DNA from: Thermoplasmata archaeon
GTDB lineage: Archaea; Thermoplasmatota; Thermoplasmata; Thermoplasmatales; Thermoplasmataceae
Length of the DNA stretch: 9,447 nucleotides
NCBI GenBank assembly: GCA_021835265.1
Contig: JAKBQK010000430.1
Location: 1 to 9,447, forward strand
Direction: 5' to 3'
Both the position numbers and the translations under genes were made by a program. The notes beneath the pieces were generated by a model that ran no database searches, was not told the origin of the DNA, and saw only the letters and a program-made list of their open reading frames with translations. Shown one piece after another: positions 1 through 4,935 of the stretch (its first letter is position 1; every line of letters starts with the position of its first letter).

Positions 1-27
1 CGTTAGCTTAGAAACTTTTATTACTCC

Positions 28-36
28 TTTAAAAAT
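28..36 (+). promoter_or_regulatory. Probable TATA box of the tRNA-Ile gene
   Basis: The AT-rich string TTTAAAAAT begins 23 bases before the mature 5' end of the tRNA. That suits an archaeal TATA box driving initiation at or just before the tRNA. The call rests on position and composition only, and no clear BRE is visible. Confidence 0.4.
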
Positions 37-50
37 CATGGCTGAAAATT

Positions 51-125
51 GGGGCTGTAGCTTAGCATGGTTTGAGCACCCGGCTGATAACCGGGAGGTC
101 ACCGGTCCGAATCCGGTCAGCCCCA
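51..125 (+). tRNA. tRNA-Ile with GAT anticodon
   Basis: This is a complete cloverleaf. The acceptor stem GGGGCTG pairs perfectly with CAGCCCC, and the discriminator base is A125. The anticodon stem CCCGG/CCGGG encloses the 7-base loop CTGATAA, giving anticodon GAT (isoleucine, AUC/AUU). The T arm ACCGG/CCGGT contains the TCCGAAT loop. No CCA is encoded (ATT follows) and there is no intron, so CCA would be added after transcription. tRNA genes are common integration sites, but no second copy of the tRNA 3' end is present in this window, so an att duplication cannot be shown here. Confidence 0.95.
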
Positions 126-162
126 TTATGACTTTCATTTCAAACCCTAAAAATTAAATCGT

Positions 163-179
163 AAAACTGATCTGATCAC
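163..179 (+). repeat. 17-bp direct repeat, downstream copy (AAAACTGATCTGATCAC)
   Basis: The same 17 bases occur in the same orientation at 1566-1582. The core TGATCTGATCA has two TGATC units 5 bp apart. This copy overlaps the TGA stop codon of the 52-aa minus-strand gene. It therefore marks the 3' edge of the three-gene module exactly, while the other copy lies upstream of the module's first gene. It could be an operator, a recombination or target-duplication scar, or a partition-type site; the sequence alone does not decide. Confidence 0.75.
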
Positions 180-334
180 TCTGCTATGACTTCTCTGTAA
201 ATGTCTCTATGTTGACAGAAGAAGTGACGAGTTCCAACTTCTTTATTGCAGATCATACATATCAGAACGTATTCTTTGCCATCTCTCTGCTTCTTAAGAT
301 AGCCTTTCTTCATCAGAATACGATAACTCTTCAT
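176..334 (-). CDS. Small Cys/His-rich protein (52 aa), putative zinc finger
   Basis: This ORF starts MKSYRILMKKGYLKKQRDGK and ends with TGA at 176-178. Residues C26-x2-C29 (CMIC), H37, C40 and H42 could bind one zinc ion, in a treble-clef or C2H2-like arrangement. The N-terminal half is rich in lysine and arginine. The start lies 12 bases after the stop of the 68-aa gene on the same strand, so it is likely the third gene of that operon. I do not recognise a named family. A nucleic-acid-binding role is inferred from the basic character and possible zinc site. The ORF is short, but its position and motif make it a credible gene. Its stop codon sits inside the 17-bp repeat. Confidence 0.6.
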   Translation of the reverse strand: MKSYRILMKKGYLKKQRDGKEYVLICMICNKEVGTRHFFCQHRDIYREVIAE

Positions 335-346
335 TTCTACACAGGT

Positions 347-553
347 TCAAAAATTAGACCAGAAGTCCTGCCTCTCCTCAGCTCTCTCGTTATCCAGATT
401 TTCGTAGTATTTCGCTTCTTTCCTTGCTGTCCTGGAGTTTATCTTTCTGCAATAACCGTGAACATGGATCCCATCTCGGCTGTATGGCTCAACATATTCG
501 TAGCCGAGAGGACATTTTCCGCCTTCATAAGCCATATTGTAAACCTTTTTCAT
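347..553 (-). CDS. Small conserved-type protein with CPLGYEYV...GYCRK motif (68 aa)
   Basis: The protein has the signature CPLGYEYVEPY at residues 14-24 and VHGYCRK at 30-36, followed by a basic and acidic helical tail (37-68). From memory, short proteins with a 'CPxGYxxV...GYCR' core recur in archaeal genomes and mobile elements, without a known function. Cys14 and Cys34 are the only cysteines and could form a disulfide or half of a metal site. The start ATG overlaps the stop of the 319-aa gene (ATGA, 550-553). A GGAGG Shine-Dalgarno sequence lies 7 bases upstream, inside that gene, so the two are translationally coupled. It is the middle gene of a three-gene minus-strand unit. Confidence 0.8.
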   Translation of the reverse strand: MKKVYNMAYEGGKCPLGYEYVEPYSRDGIHVHGYCRKINSRTARKEAKYYENLDNERAEERQDFWSNF

Positions 554-1509
554 TCATTTCCTCCCTTAGGTTCCTTCATGATTTCACCGATCTTAAGGAC
601 AGTTTTTGAGAGTTTGTAATAGTCATCCGCATCGATCCAGTAATTGCCACGTACAATCCACTCCGCTTGCTGTTCCTCTGCGGGCTTGATCGCTTCTATT
701 CCATCTATAAGCTTTAAAAATTGTTTTTTGAAATTCTTATCCTCCAGAATCTCAAGATCCTGCACATTCTGCACCCTCTGCCTCTCTGCGATGTCTCCTA
801 TCTTTGTGGAATCAAAACTGTTGTAGTGATCCCACAGCGATTGAGCGGTGTTTCTTGCCTTCCTCACCTCAGCTAATATCTTATAATTGGTGATAATCTC
901 GTCTCTATCCGGCAGTTTATTATCTCCCAACACTTTGAGAACATCAAGGATCTGCTTTAGTGCGTCTATCGGCTTGTATGTACCTATCCTATACATATCG
1001 CTGTTGTATGTTGAGATTTCCTCATTCATTTCCTTAACCTTTTGAGTTAGTTCAGATTCTTTACCTTCAAGTTCCCGTAAAGCCTCTGACCTTTCCGATA
1101 TCTCGTCCTTTATCTTTCTGAGGTCGTTTTTAGAGATTTCCAGCTCCTTTCGAGTGTCATGCAGTTCAATCTGATCCTTGAGAGATTCTGCGATTTCCTC
1201 AATGTAAATAGGGCTCTCTGGATCGCACATTTCCGCAATGTATAGTCGGGTTCGATCATCCGCCTTCCTGAAAATTCCATTGGCATAGCGTCCTACCTCC
1301 TTGCTGTGTCTTATTGACCTTAGGAACTTATAGACGTTCTGAGGAGTGATTTCCTCTCTGGAAAAGTACCAATCTGGTGTATCAGGATCGAGAGAATCTA
1401 AATATCCTTTAGAGCATATTCTAATGGCTTCCGTCCTGTTTTCAGGGTTTATTTTTGCGAGGTTTCTTAACGTCTCGTCATCAAGCACTGCGCTTATCGT
1501 CTGGCTCAT
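550..1509 (-). CDS. Coiled-coil protein with ribbon-helix-helix-like N-terminus (319 aa)
   Basis: Residues 3-37 follow the pattern of a ribbon-helix-helix DNA-binding domain: a short strand (QTISAVLD), a helix (DDETLRNLAKI), a turn, and a helix starting NRTEAIRICSKGYL. Residues about 103-166 are strongly heptad-like and charged, predicting a coiled coil. The C-terminal half (170-319) is a charged helical region I cannot assign. There is no signal peptide or membrane segment, so it is cytoplasmic. No Shine-Dalgarno sequence precedes the ATG, and a TATA-like box about 25 bases upstream suggests a leaderless transcript. It heads an operon with the 68-aa and 52-aa genes. A DNA-binding role, perhaps at the TGATC repeats just upstream of its promoter and at the far end of the module, is an inference. 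Confidence 0.75.
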   Translation of the reverse strand: MSQTISAVLDDETLRNLAKINPENRTEAIRICSKGYLDSLDPDTPDWYFSREEITPQNVYKFLRSIRHSKEVGRYANGIFRKADDRTRLYIAEMCDPESPIYIEEIAESLKDQIELHDTRKELEISKNDLRKIKDEISERSEALRELEGKESELTQKVKEMNEEISTYNSDMYRIGTYKPIDALKQILDVLKVLGDNKLPDRDEIITNYKILAEVRKARNTAQSLWDHYNSFDSTKIGDIAERQRVQNVQDLEILEDKNFKKQFLKLIDGIEAIKPAEEQQAEWIVRGNYWIDADDYYKLSKTVLKIGEIMKEPKGGNE

Positions 1510-1528
1510 TATATATCAAATAGGTTTC

Positions 1529-1540
1529 TAAATATAATAT
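1529..1540 (-). promoter_or_regulatory. Candidate TATA box of the 319-aa gene operon
   Basis: On the minus strand the segment reads as AATATTATATTT and is centred about 25 bases before the ATG at 1509, which fits leaderless initiation. A second TATA-like string lies at 1551-1560 (TATTATATAG) and would give a leader of about 20 bases. The 17-bp TGATC repeat lies directly upstream of both, at an operator-like position. Confidence 0.45.
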
Positions 1541-1565
1541 TTGTCCGTCTCTATATAATACTAAA

Positions 1566-1582
1566 AAAACTGATCTGATCAC
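1566..1582 (+). repeat. 17-bp direct repeat, upstream copy (AAAACTGATCTGATCAC)
   Basis: It is identical to 163-179 and in the same orientation, 1403 bp apart start to start. It sits just upstream of the TATA-like boxes of the 319-aa gene. With the partial copy at 1600-1610 and single GATC sites at 1616 and 1639, there are six GATC tetramers within 71 bp. That arrangement suggests binding by a dimeric DNA-binding protein, plausibly the RHH-like product encoded next door. Confidence 0.75.
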
Positions 1583-1599
1583 GAATCTATGTATGGGAT

Positions 1600-1610
1600 T
1601 GATCTGATCA
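1600..1610 (+). repeat. Third copy of the 11-bp core TGATCTGATCA
   Basis: This exact 11-mer also forms the core of the 17-bp repeats (168-178 and 1571-1581). It starts 29 bp after the preceding copy. Its flanks do not match the 17-bp repeats. It is followed at 1615-1620 by a half-site-like CGATCA. Confidence 0.7.
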
Positions 1611-1762
1611 TTTTCGATCAAAATAATATATAGTCCAGATCGCAAAAACGTAAGAGTCTATTATTAAGATTTTCTTGAAATTTAAAGGGTCTGTGATTGC
1701 ATTATATAATTTTTTAATTAAACGTTTTAAGGGAATCCGCCTCTTAATGTATAAGTCCTATA

Positions 1763-1802
1763 GCCCTGTCACTTAAGGGCACACTTTCACGACTAAAAGT
1801 GT
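1763..1802. repeat. Two back-to-back stem-loops
   Basis: The first hairpin pairs GCCCT (1763-1767) with AGGGC (1776-1780). The second begins at the very next base and pairs ACACTTT (1781-1787) with AAAGTGT (1796-1802) across an 8-base loop. Tandem adjacent hairpins without a gene could be a terminator, part of a structured RNA, or a mobile-element end. No expression evidence is available from sequence. Confidence 0.4.
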
Positions 1803-1889
1803 ATTAAACCGTTTGATAATCCTTTACTTTACTGTTTCTGTATGCATTTTTGAAATTCATTTTTCCTTCGTTTGCACTCCACTTTTAGT
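1792..1889. repeat. 98-bp segment bounded by inverted ACTAAAAGTG
   Basis: ACTAAAAGTG at 1792-1801 is perfectly inverted at 1880-1889 (CACTTTTAGT), and similarity continues imperfectly inwards for about 8-10 bases. The spacing and ends resemble a small MITE-like element. However, the first arm also takes part in the local hairpin at 1781-1802, so the large inverted repeat may be incidental. No clear target duplication is visible. Confidence 0.3.
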
Positions 1890-1984
1890 TTAAGAGTGTA
1901 GTGGTTAATTCCAATGTCTGTTGCCTTTTACTGCCTTAAAATTTAACAGGTTAAGGTATCAAATGGTTTTCTTCATTTATCGAG

Positions 1985-2137
1985 ATGTTTGACCAGACAC
2001 TCCTTGATTTTGTAGGCCAGCATTTTGATTTCTATAAGAAGCTGAACGACAACAAGGACCTGAAGAGAAACCTGGTAGATGATCTCTTTAGTCTGATCTA
2101 CAAGCAGTTAAAAAACAAAAGAAATGATGAAGAATAG
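1985..2137 (+). pseudogene. Possible C-terminal remnant of type I restriction subunit HsdR (50 aa)
   Basis: The ORF reads MFDQTLLDFVGQHFDFYKK and continues to a TAG at 2135-2137. The pattern 'FxxxLxDFVxxHFDFYKKLNDxKDLKxNLVDDLFxxIY' resembles the extreme C-terminal tail of many HsdR proteins, which usually exceed 700 residues. Here the frame is closed 30 bases upstream by a TAA, so only the tail is left and no helicase or nuclease domain is present. There is no obvious promoter or ribosome binding site. I read it as a degraded end of a type I restriction locus beside the type II-like operon at 4936 onwards. The family match is from memory of the family pattern. It could instead be an unrelated small gene. 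Confidence 0.4.
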
Positions 2138-2618
2138 ATCATTTAAGCAGATATGGACAAACTCACAATCCAAAAAGAACGTTTAATCAGGACTTGCCCC
2201 ACAAAATTTCCACAGCAGAATCAAGGAAATGGGATTTTATACGGATCGCAACAATTCAACATCTGTTTTTCCAGAAGTCGATGGTAGTATCCAGAATTTG
2301 GTGTAAGAGACAATAGGACTAACCAGATGAGAAAAATTTCATGAAAGGGGAAAGAATGCCTCCAGGAGCCACTAGGAGTCAATAAATACTGGAAGAATTT
2401 CCTCTTGAGTGTGACATGCCTCAAATTGACTGAATTGTTTTGTTGAGAGTGTAGTATGGGAATCATTTAAAATGCGATGCCTGGCTAACAAAACCGTAAT
2501 CAAATCCAAGGGTCCACGCTTCAAAAATTGAAATGCTGTCTGAACGTTACAAGTTGAAGTAAGGAAAGGGGTATGAGCATATGGAAGACGTTATGAACAC
2601 TAACATTATGCAACATTG
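2138..2618. other. Gene-free, apparently decayed sequence
   Basis: There is no intact gene on either strand. Short plus-strand readings look protein-like but are cut by stops, for example around 2361-2440 and 2497-2620. The last reads HASKIEMLSERYKLK, stop, GKGYEHMEDVMNTNIMQH, stop. These may be remains of an old mobile-element gene, but I cannot name the family. The 81-aa open frame on the minus strand here (2221-2466) has no family-like features. Confidence 0.4.
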
Positions 2619-3320
2619 ATGGAAACCCCAACTTTGAGGGATATAGAATGGGCAAGCGTACTGTATACACTGACTTCAGGATATGATGAAGATTATGTAA
2701 CATATATGAGGAAACTTGATGGATATAGACCTTTTGACGAAAAGAAACAAGAAGGGGATTTTAAACCGGGGGACGTTATAATAGAGTTTCTTCACAAATG
2801 GCATACACAAGGTGTTCCAAGTGCAATAAGCGGAGAGTTAACTGAAAAAATTAAGAAGAACGCTGACAGAATAGACTCTCTTCTTGAAGTCCCGCTTCAT
2901 GAGGTTACAGAAAGTGACATTAAAGACCTTTACAATCAATTTATCAATATAGAAGGATTTGGCCCTACTGCTACTGCCAAGACACTCCACTTGCTTTGTC
3001 CTGAAACGTTCATAATGTGGGATGGCGAAATAATTAAAGATTTTAAAGACTATTTAGAGAAACATAGAAAGAAATACGCTAAAGGTACCCAGATATACGT
3101 AGAATTTATGAGGGAAGAGAGCGAGCGTTTTCTAACTGTCCTAAGTGACAATTCAGTATCTGCATTGAATGAATTGCTGGAAAAACTTTCGAAGTATGAT
3201 GGGACGGAATTTTACAAGAAGACGAAGGCAAAGATCATTGATGAATACAACTGGCTTACCATAACGAGAGATGTAAAGATTCCCTTCCAGATGCGAATCA
3301 GTGAGTGCATTAAGCTCTGA
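2619..3320 (+). CDS. Helix-hairpin-helix protein of DNA-glycosylase-like type (233 aa)
   Basis: This is a complete soluble protein of unknown exact function. The strongest motif is IEGFGPTATAKTLHLLCPET at residues 111-130, followed by FIMWD with Asp135. This resembles the hairpin-helix plus Gly/Pro/Asp arrangement of HhH-GPD base-excision enzymes, where a conserved Asp follows the hairpin by about 18-20 residues. The remainder is helical, with a C-terminal 'KAKIIDEYNWL' segment (204-214). I chose ATG 2619; a TTG directly before it is a less likely start. A short upstream frame ends TGATG, overlapping this start. It stands alone, without a clear TATA box, between decayed sequence and a dead IS. 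DNA-binding or repair activity is inferred from the motif only; a non-enzymatic HhH protein is equally possible. Confidence 0.75.
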   Translation: METPTLRDIEWASVLYTLTSGYDEDYVTYMRKLDGYRPFDEKKQEGDFKPGDVIIEFLHKWHTQGVPSAISGELTEKIKKNADRIDSLLEVPLHEVTESDIKDLYNQFINIEGFGPTATAKTLHLLCPETFIMWDGEIIKDFKDYLEKHRKKYAKGTQIYVEFMREESERFLTVLSDNSVSALNELLEKLSKYDGTEFYKKTKAKIIDEYNWLTITRDVKIPFQMRISECIKL

Positions 3321-3410
3321 AATCTTAGGCATTCTTGACAACAGAGGAGACCTTGATGTCTTGTTTCTGATACTTGATCGTTTTTGAGTTCTCCCCTTAT
3401 CTTCTTCTGC

Positions 3411-3506
3411 TCAGTATCTCCTTTTTTCCTCCAGAGCCATTCCATCGATTAGGATGTGTAAGGTGTCATACTCATCAACGACGGAATCAAGTTCCTCTTT
3501 AAGCAT
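3411..3506 (-). CDS. Possible short ORF next to the IS (31 aa), doubtful
   Basis: The frame reads MLKEELDSVVDEYDTLHILI and then DGMALEEKRRY before a TGA at 3411-3413. It has protein-like composition (amphipathic, charged) and lies immediately outside the left end of the IS at 3526. The frame stays open into the IS end up to 3572. If the IS and one CTA copy are removed, the ATG lies a short distance downstream of the AT-rich TATA-like segment at 4657-4670, so the IS may have separated a small gene from its promoter. It could equally be a non-functional fragment. No family is recognised. Confidence 0.25.
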   Translation of the reverse strand: MLKEELDSVVDEYDTLHILIDGMALEEKRRY

Positions 3507-3525
3507 ATCCTGTGAGCATATACTA

Positions 3526-3539
3526 GGATTTCCCAAAAC
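3526..3539 (+). repeat. Left terminal inverted repeat of the IS5-family element
   Basis: GGATTTCCCAAAAC matches the reverse complement of 4625-4638 except for one C/A difference. It lies 122 bases beyond the transposase stop codon. Confidence 0.65.
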
Positions 3540-3606
3540 CACTCGATATAGCCCAATGCCTTTCCTGAACATTGTAAAATCAGCCAATCATTCCAGAAAT
3601 TTATGG

Positions 3607-3631
3607 AAACACGGTGAATTTCACCATGTTT
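3607..3631. repeat. 25-bp near-perfect palindrome inside the IS left end
   Basis: The arms AAACA.GGTGAA and TTCACC.TGTTT surround a single central base (T3619), with one mismatched pair (3612/3626). It sits between the transposase stop (3662) and the left inverted repeat, in the IS non-coding tail. On the minus strand it could fold after the transposase message and act as a terminator or message-end hairpin. Alternatively it is a subterminal transposase-binding site. Confidence 0.5.
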
Positions 3632-3661
3632 TTCCCTGTATTTTATCTAAATTTCGATGGC

Positions 3662-4583
3662 TTACGCTATCCTGTCAAGAAATCTTGCCCTTACAAGGTT
3701 GTAGCACATTGCAGTGAAATATATCTTCACTCTCACTCTCTGTACCGTCGTTACCATTACATGGAAGAAATGGAACATACCCTTGAAGAATGCATAGGGA
3801 TGTTCCACTGCCGATCTGATCTTAGATATTCTGATATTCCTGCGTATGCTCTTAACCGGAAGTGGATGACCTCTCACCGACCGATCCATGTGCCATTGAT
3901 ACCCTTGCATTCGGATCCAAAATATCCCTTATCCCGGTAACATATGATTCCGGGAAGACTTAGATCAATCTGTGAATCATGTACATTGGCAGGCGTTACT
4001 GATAATTTTTCTATTATCTTGATCTCGTTCACAAGGGTATATGCCTTGTAGCCGAAGTGTTTCTCATTATTCTTTGTCGCCGATGATCCATCCTTAGATC
4101 TGCGGGTCTTTGCATCATCTCCCCTTGGCTTTCCATATTCTCCCTTATCTGCTTCGATGAAGGAAGCGTCCTGCATATTGCCCTTCTTTATCCTTATTCG
4201 TTTCGTCATGATCTGGTCTCTTATCTCGTTGAAAACGAGACGATCCTTTCATGTTTTTGATAATCGTTCACGGAAATACCAGATTGTATTCCGATCAGGT
4301 ATTTTCTCAGGATATCCCAGAAAATTAAGGAATGATATCCCGTCTCTTATCTCTCTGTCTGGAGATCGGAGAGGTTGTACCATTGTTGAAGAAGCAGTAT
4401 CTTCACCATCATAATGGGATCATAATTTGGTTTTTCACCTTTAACTGTATCATTCTCATACAGATTTAAGAGTATTGGCTTGATCCTCTCAAAGTAAATG
4501 CGATCCCCTGTCCCAGAAAGGGGATCGCCAAGTGCCTCAATCTCCTTGTACAGTTCGGATAATCCGGTGTGGTAGAGGTTCAT
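3662..4583 (-). pseudogene. IS5-family transposase, disrupted by two frameshifts and a stop
   Basis: Joined across its lesions, the reading gives about 307 residues, the usual size for IS5 transposases. The N-terminal part contains DPLSGTGDRIYFERIKPIL and LLLQQWYNLSD. The middle gives FLNFLGYPEKIPDRNTIWYF, then MQDASFIEAD with the first catalytic Asp. The second catalytic Asp is in YRDKGYFG and the Glu in KIRSAVEHPYAFFK. Lesions: loss of about two bases in a GA-repeat near 4347-4356; an in-frame TGA at 4249-4251 (family position SKxGKDRL); and loss of about one base near 3885-3893, before the segment MDRSVRGHPL. The DDE residues survive, so decay is fairly recent. The C-terminus appears complete, ending LDRIA. 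Confidence 0.9.
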
Positions 4584-4624
4584 GCATATTGATCATGATG
4601 TCATGAGAAAAGGTTTCGATGGAA

Positions 4625-4638
4625 GTTTTTGGAAATCC
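4625..4638 (-). repeat. Right terminal inverted repeat of the IS5-family element
   Basis: On the minus strand it reads GGATTTCCAAAAAC, the partner of 3526-3539. It lies 42 bases upstream of the transposase ATG at 4583, a typical IS5 arrangement. Confidence 0.65.
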
Positions 4639-4660
4639 TCTAAAATATGATGACAATCAA

Positions 4661-4670
4661 AATTTAAATA
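4661..4670 (+). promoter_or_regulatory. TATA box of the 58-aa zinc-ribbon gene
   Basis: AATTTAAATA lies 26-35 bases before the ATG at 4696, and no Shine-Dalgarno sequence precedes that ATG. This is the expected geometry for a leaderless archaeal transcript. The box lies just outside the IS right end and is nearly palindromic, so it could once have served both directions. Confidence 0.55.
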
Positions 4671-4695
4671 TCTTTGTGACCTGATTATTTCATAT

Positions 4696-4872
4696 ATGAC
4701 AGCATTTAAATGCCCCATATGTGAAAAAGAGGATAATTCGCAGACCTATAAGATCTGGTCCTTTGGTCAATATGAGGTACACAGGCATAAATGTATAAAC
4801 TGTGAACAATTTTACAACCAATATCTCCATAAAGGCAGTCTCAAATATACGATTCCAAAAGAGAGGAGTTGA
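4696..4872 (+). CDS. Small zinc-ribbon protein (58 aa)
   Basis: The ORF begins MTAFKCPICEKEDNSQTYKI and ends with TGA at 4870-4872. Cys6-x2-Cys9 (CPIC) and Cys33-x2-Cys36 (CINC) form a classic two-knuckle zinc ribbon with a 23-residue spacer. The tail ends LKYTIPKERS. Small single-ribbon proteins of this type are common in archaea and usually bind nucleic acid or partner proteins; the exact role is unknown. It has its own TATA box and a leaderless start. It ends 63 bases before the methyltransferase operon, which has a separate promoter. It may be a host gene or an accessory or regulatory gene of the restriction system, and position alone cannot decide. Confidence 0.7.
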   Translation: MTAFKCPICEKEDNSQTYKIWSFGQYEVHRHKCINCEQFYNQYLHKGSLKYTIPKERS

Positions 4873-4901
4873 GTTTTCTGGTGATTTCGAACAAAGTTTT
4901 A

Positions 4902-4910
4902 TTTAAGTAT
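4902..4910 (+). promoter_or_regulatory. TATA box of the restriction-modification operon
   Basis: TTTAAGTAT in the context TTTTATTTAAGTATTA lies 26-34 bases before the ATG at 4936. There is no ribosome binding site ahead of that ATG, which supports a leaderless first gene. The later operon genes have Shine-Dalgarno sequences. Confidence 0.55.
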
Positions 4911-4935
4911 TAGCATTATAGATTGAATATTCTTC

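Larger units (their letters stand above)
1621..1984. other. Gene-free AT-rich stretch
   Basis: I see no convincing ORF on either strand here. The longest minus-strand reading, ending near 1815, gives only a couple of dozen residues. The stretch has many T-runs and the hairpins listed separately. It lies between the divergent end of the three-gene module and the HsdR-like remnant, so it may hold terminators or the edge of an old insertion. Confidence 0.5.
3526..4639 (-). mobile_element. IS5-family insertion sequence, about 1.1 kb, inactive
   Basis: The left end GGATTTCCCAAAAC (3526-3539) is inverted at the right end (4625-4638, reading GGATTTCCAAAAAC on the minus strand) with 13 of 14 bases matching. 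CTA occurs directly outside both ends (3523-3525 and 4640-4642). This may be a target duplication; IS5-group elements favour YTAR targets, and the flanks here read CTAG and CTAA. The length and one transposase gene on the minus strand fit the IS5 family. The transposase is broken (see 3662-4583), so the copy could move only if an intact relative supplied transposase. The exact outer boundary is uncertain by 1-2 bases. Confidence 0.7.

Noticed and set aside
51..125. tRNA as an attachment site with a downstream attR copy
   Set aside because: I looked for a second copy of the tRNA 3' end (GGTCCGAATCCGGTCAGCCCC) and found none in the window, nor any integrase gene.
209..619. 136-aa plus-strand open frame opposite the 52-, 68- and 319-aa genes
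   Set aside because: It lies antisense to minus-strand genes with motifs, operon spacing and ribosome binding sites. Its own peptide has no family-like pattern.
163..1620. CRISPR array from the TGATC repeats
   Set aside because: There are only three copies of an 11-17 bp unit with very unequal spacing, and no cas genes are in the window.
2221..2466. 81-aa minus-strand open frame
   Set aside because: Composition and sequence are not family-like, there is no promoter or ribosome binding site, and the surrounding DNA appears decayed.
3614..4414. Plus-strand open frames of 85-108 aa across the IS
   Set aside because: They are antisense shadows of the broken IS5 transposase, which is supported by its catalytic motifs.
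3652..4622. 9-bp direct repeat TTTCGATGG (3652-3660 and 4614-4622) as the IS target duplication
   Set aside because: The sequences just inside it do not form inverted repeats, whereas the 14-bp ends at 3526 and 4638 do, so this repeat is internal to the IS and probably chance.
4647..4684. C/D box small RNA (ATGATGA ... CTGA)
   Set aside because: The spacing is only about 30 bases, there are no internal C'/D' boxes or terminal stem, and the interval contains the TATA box of the zinc-ribbon gene.
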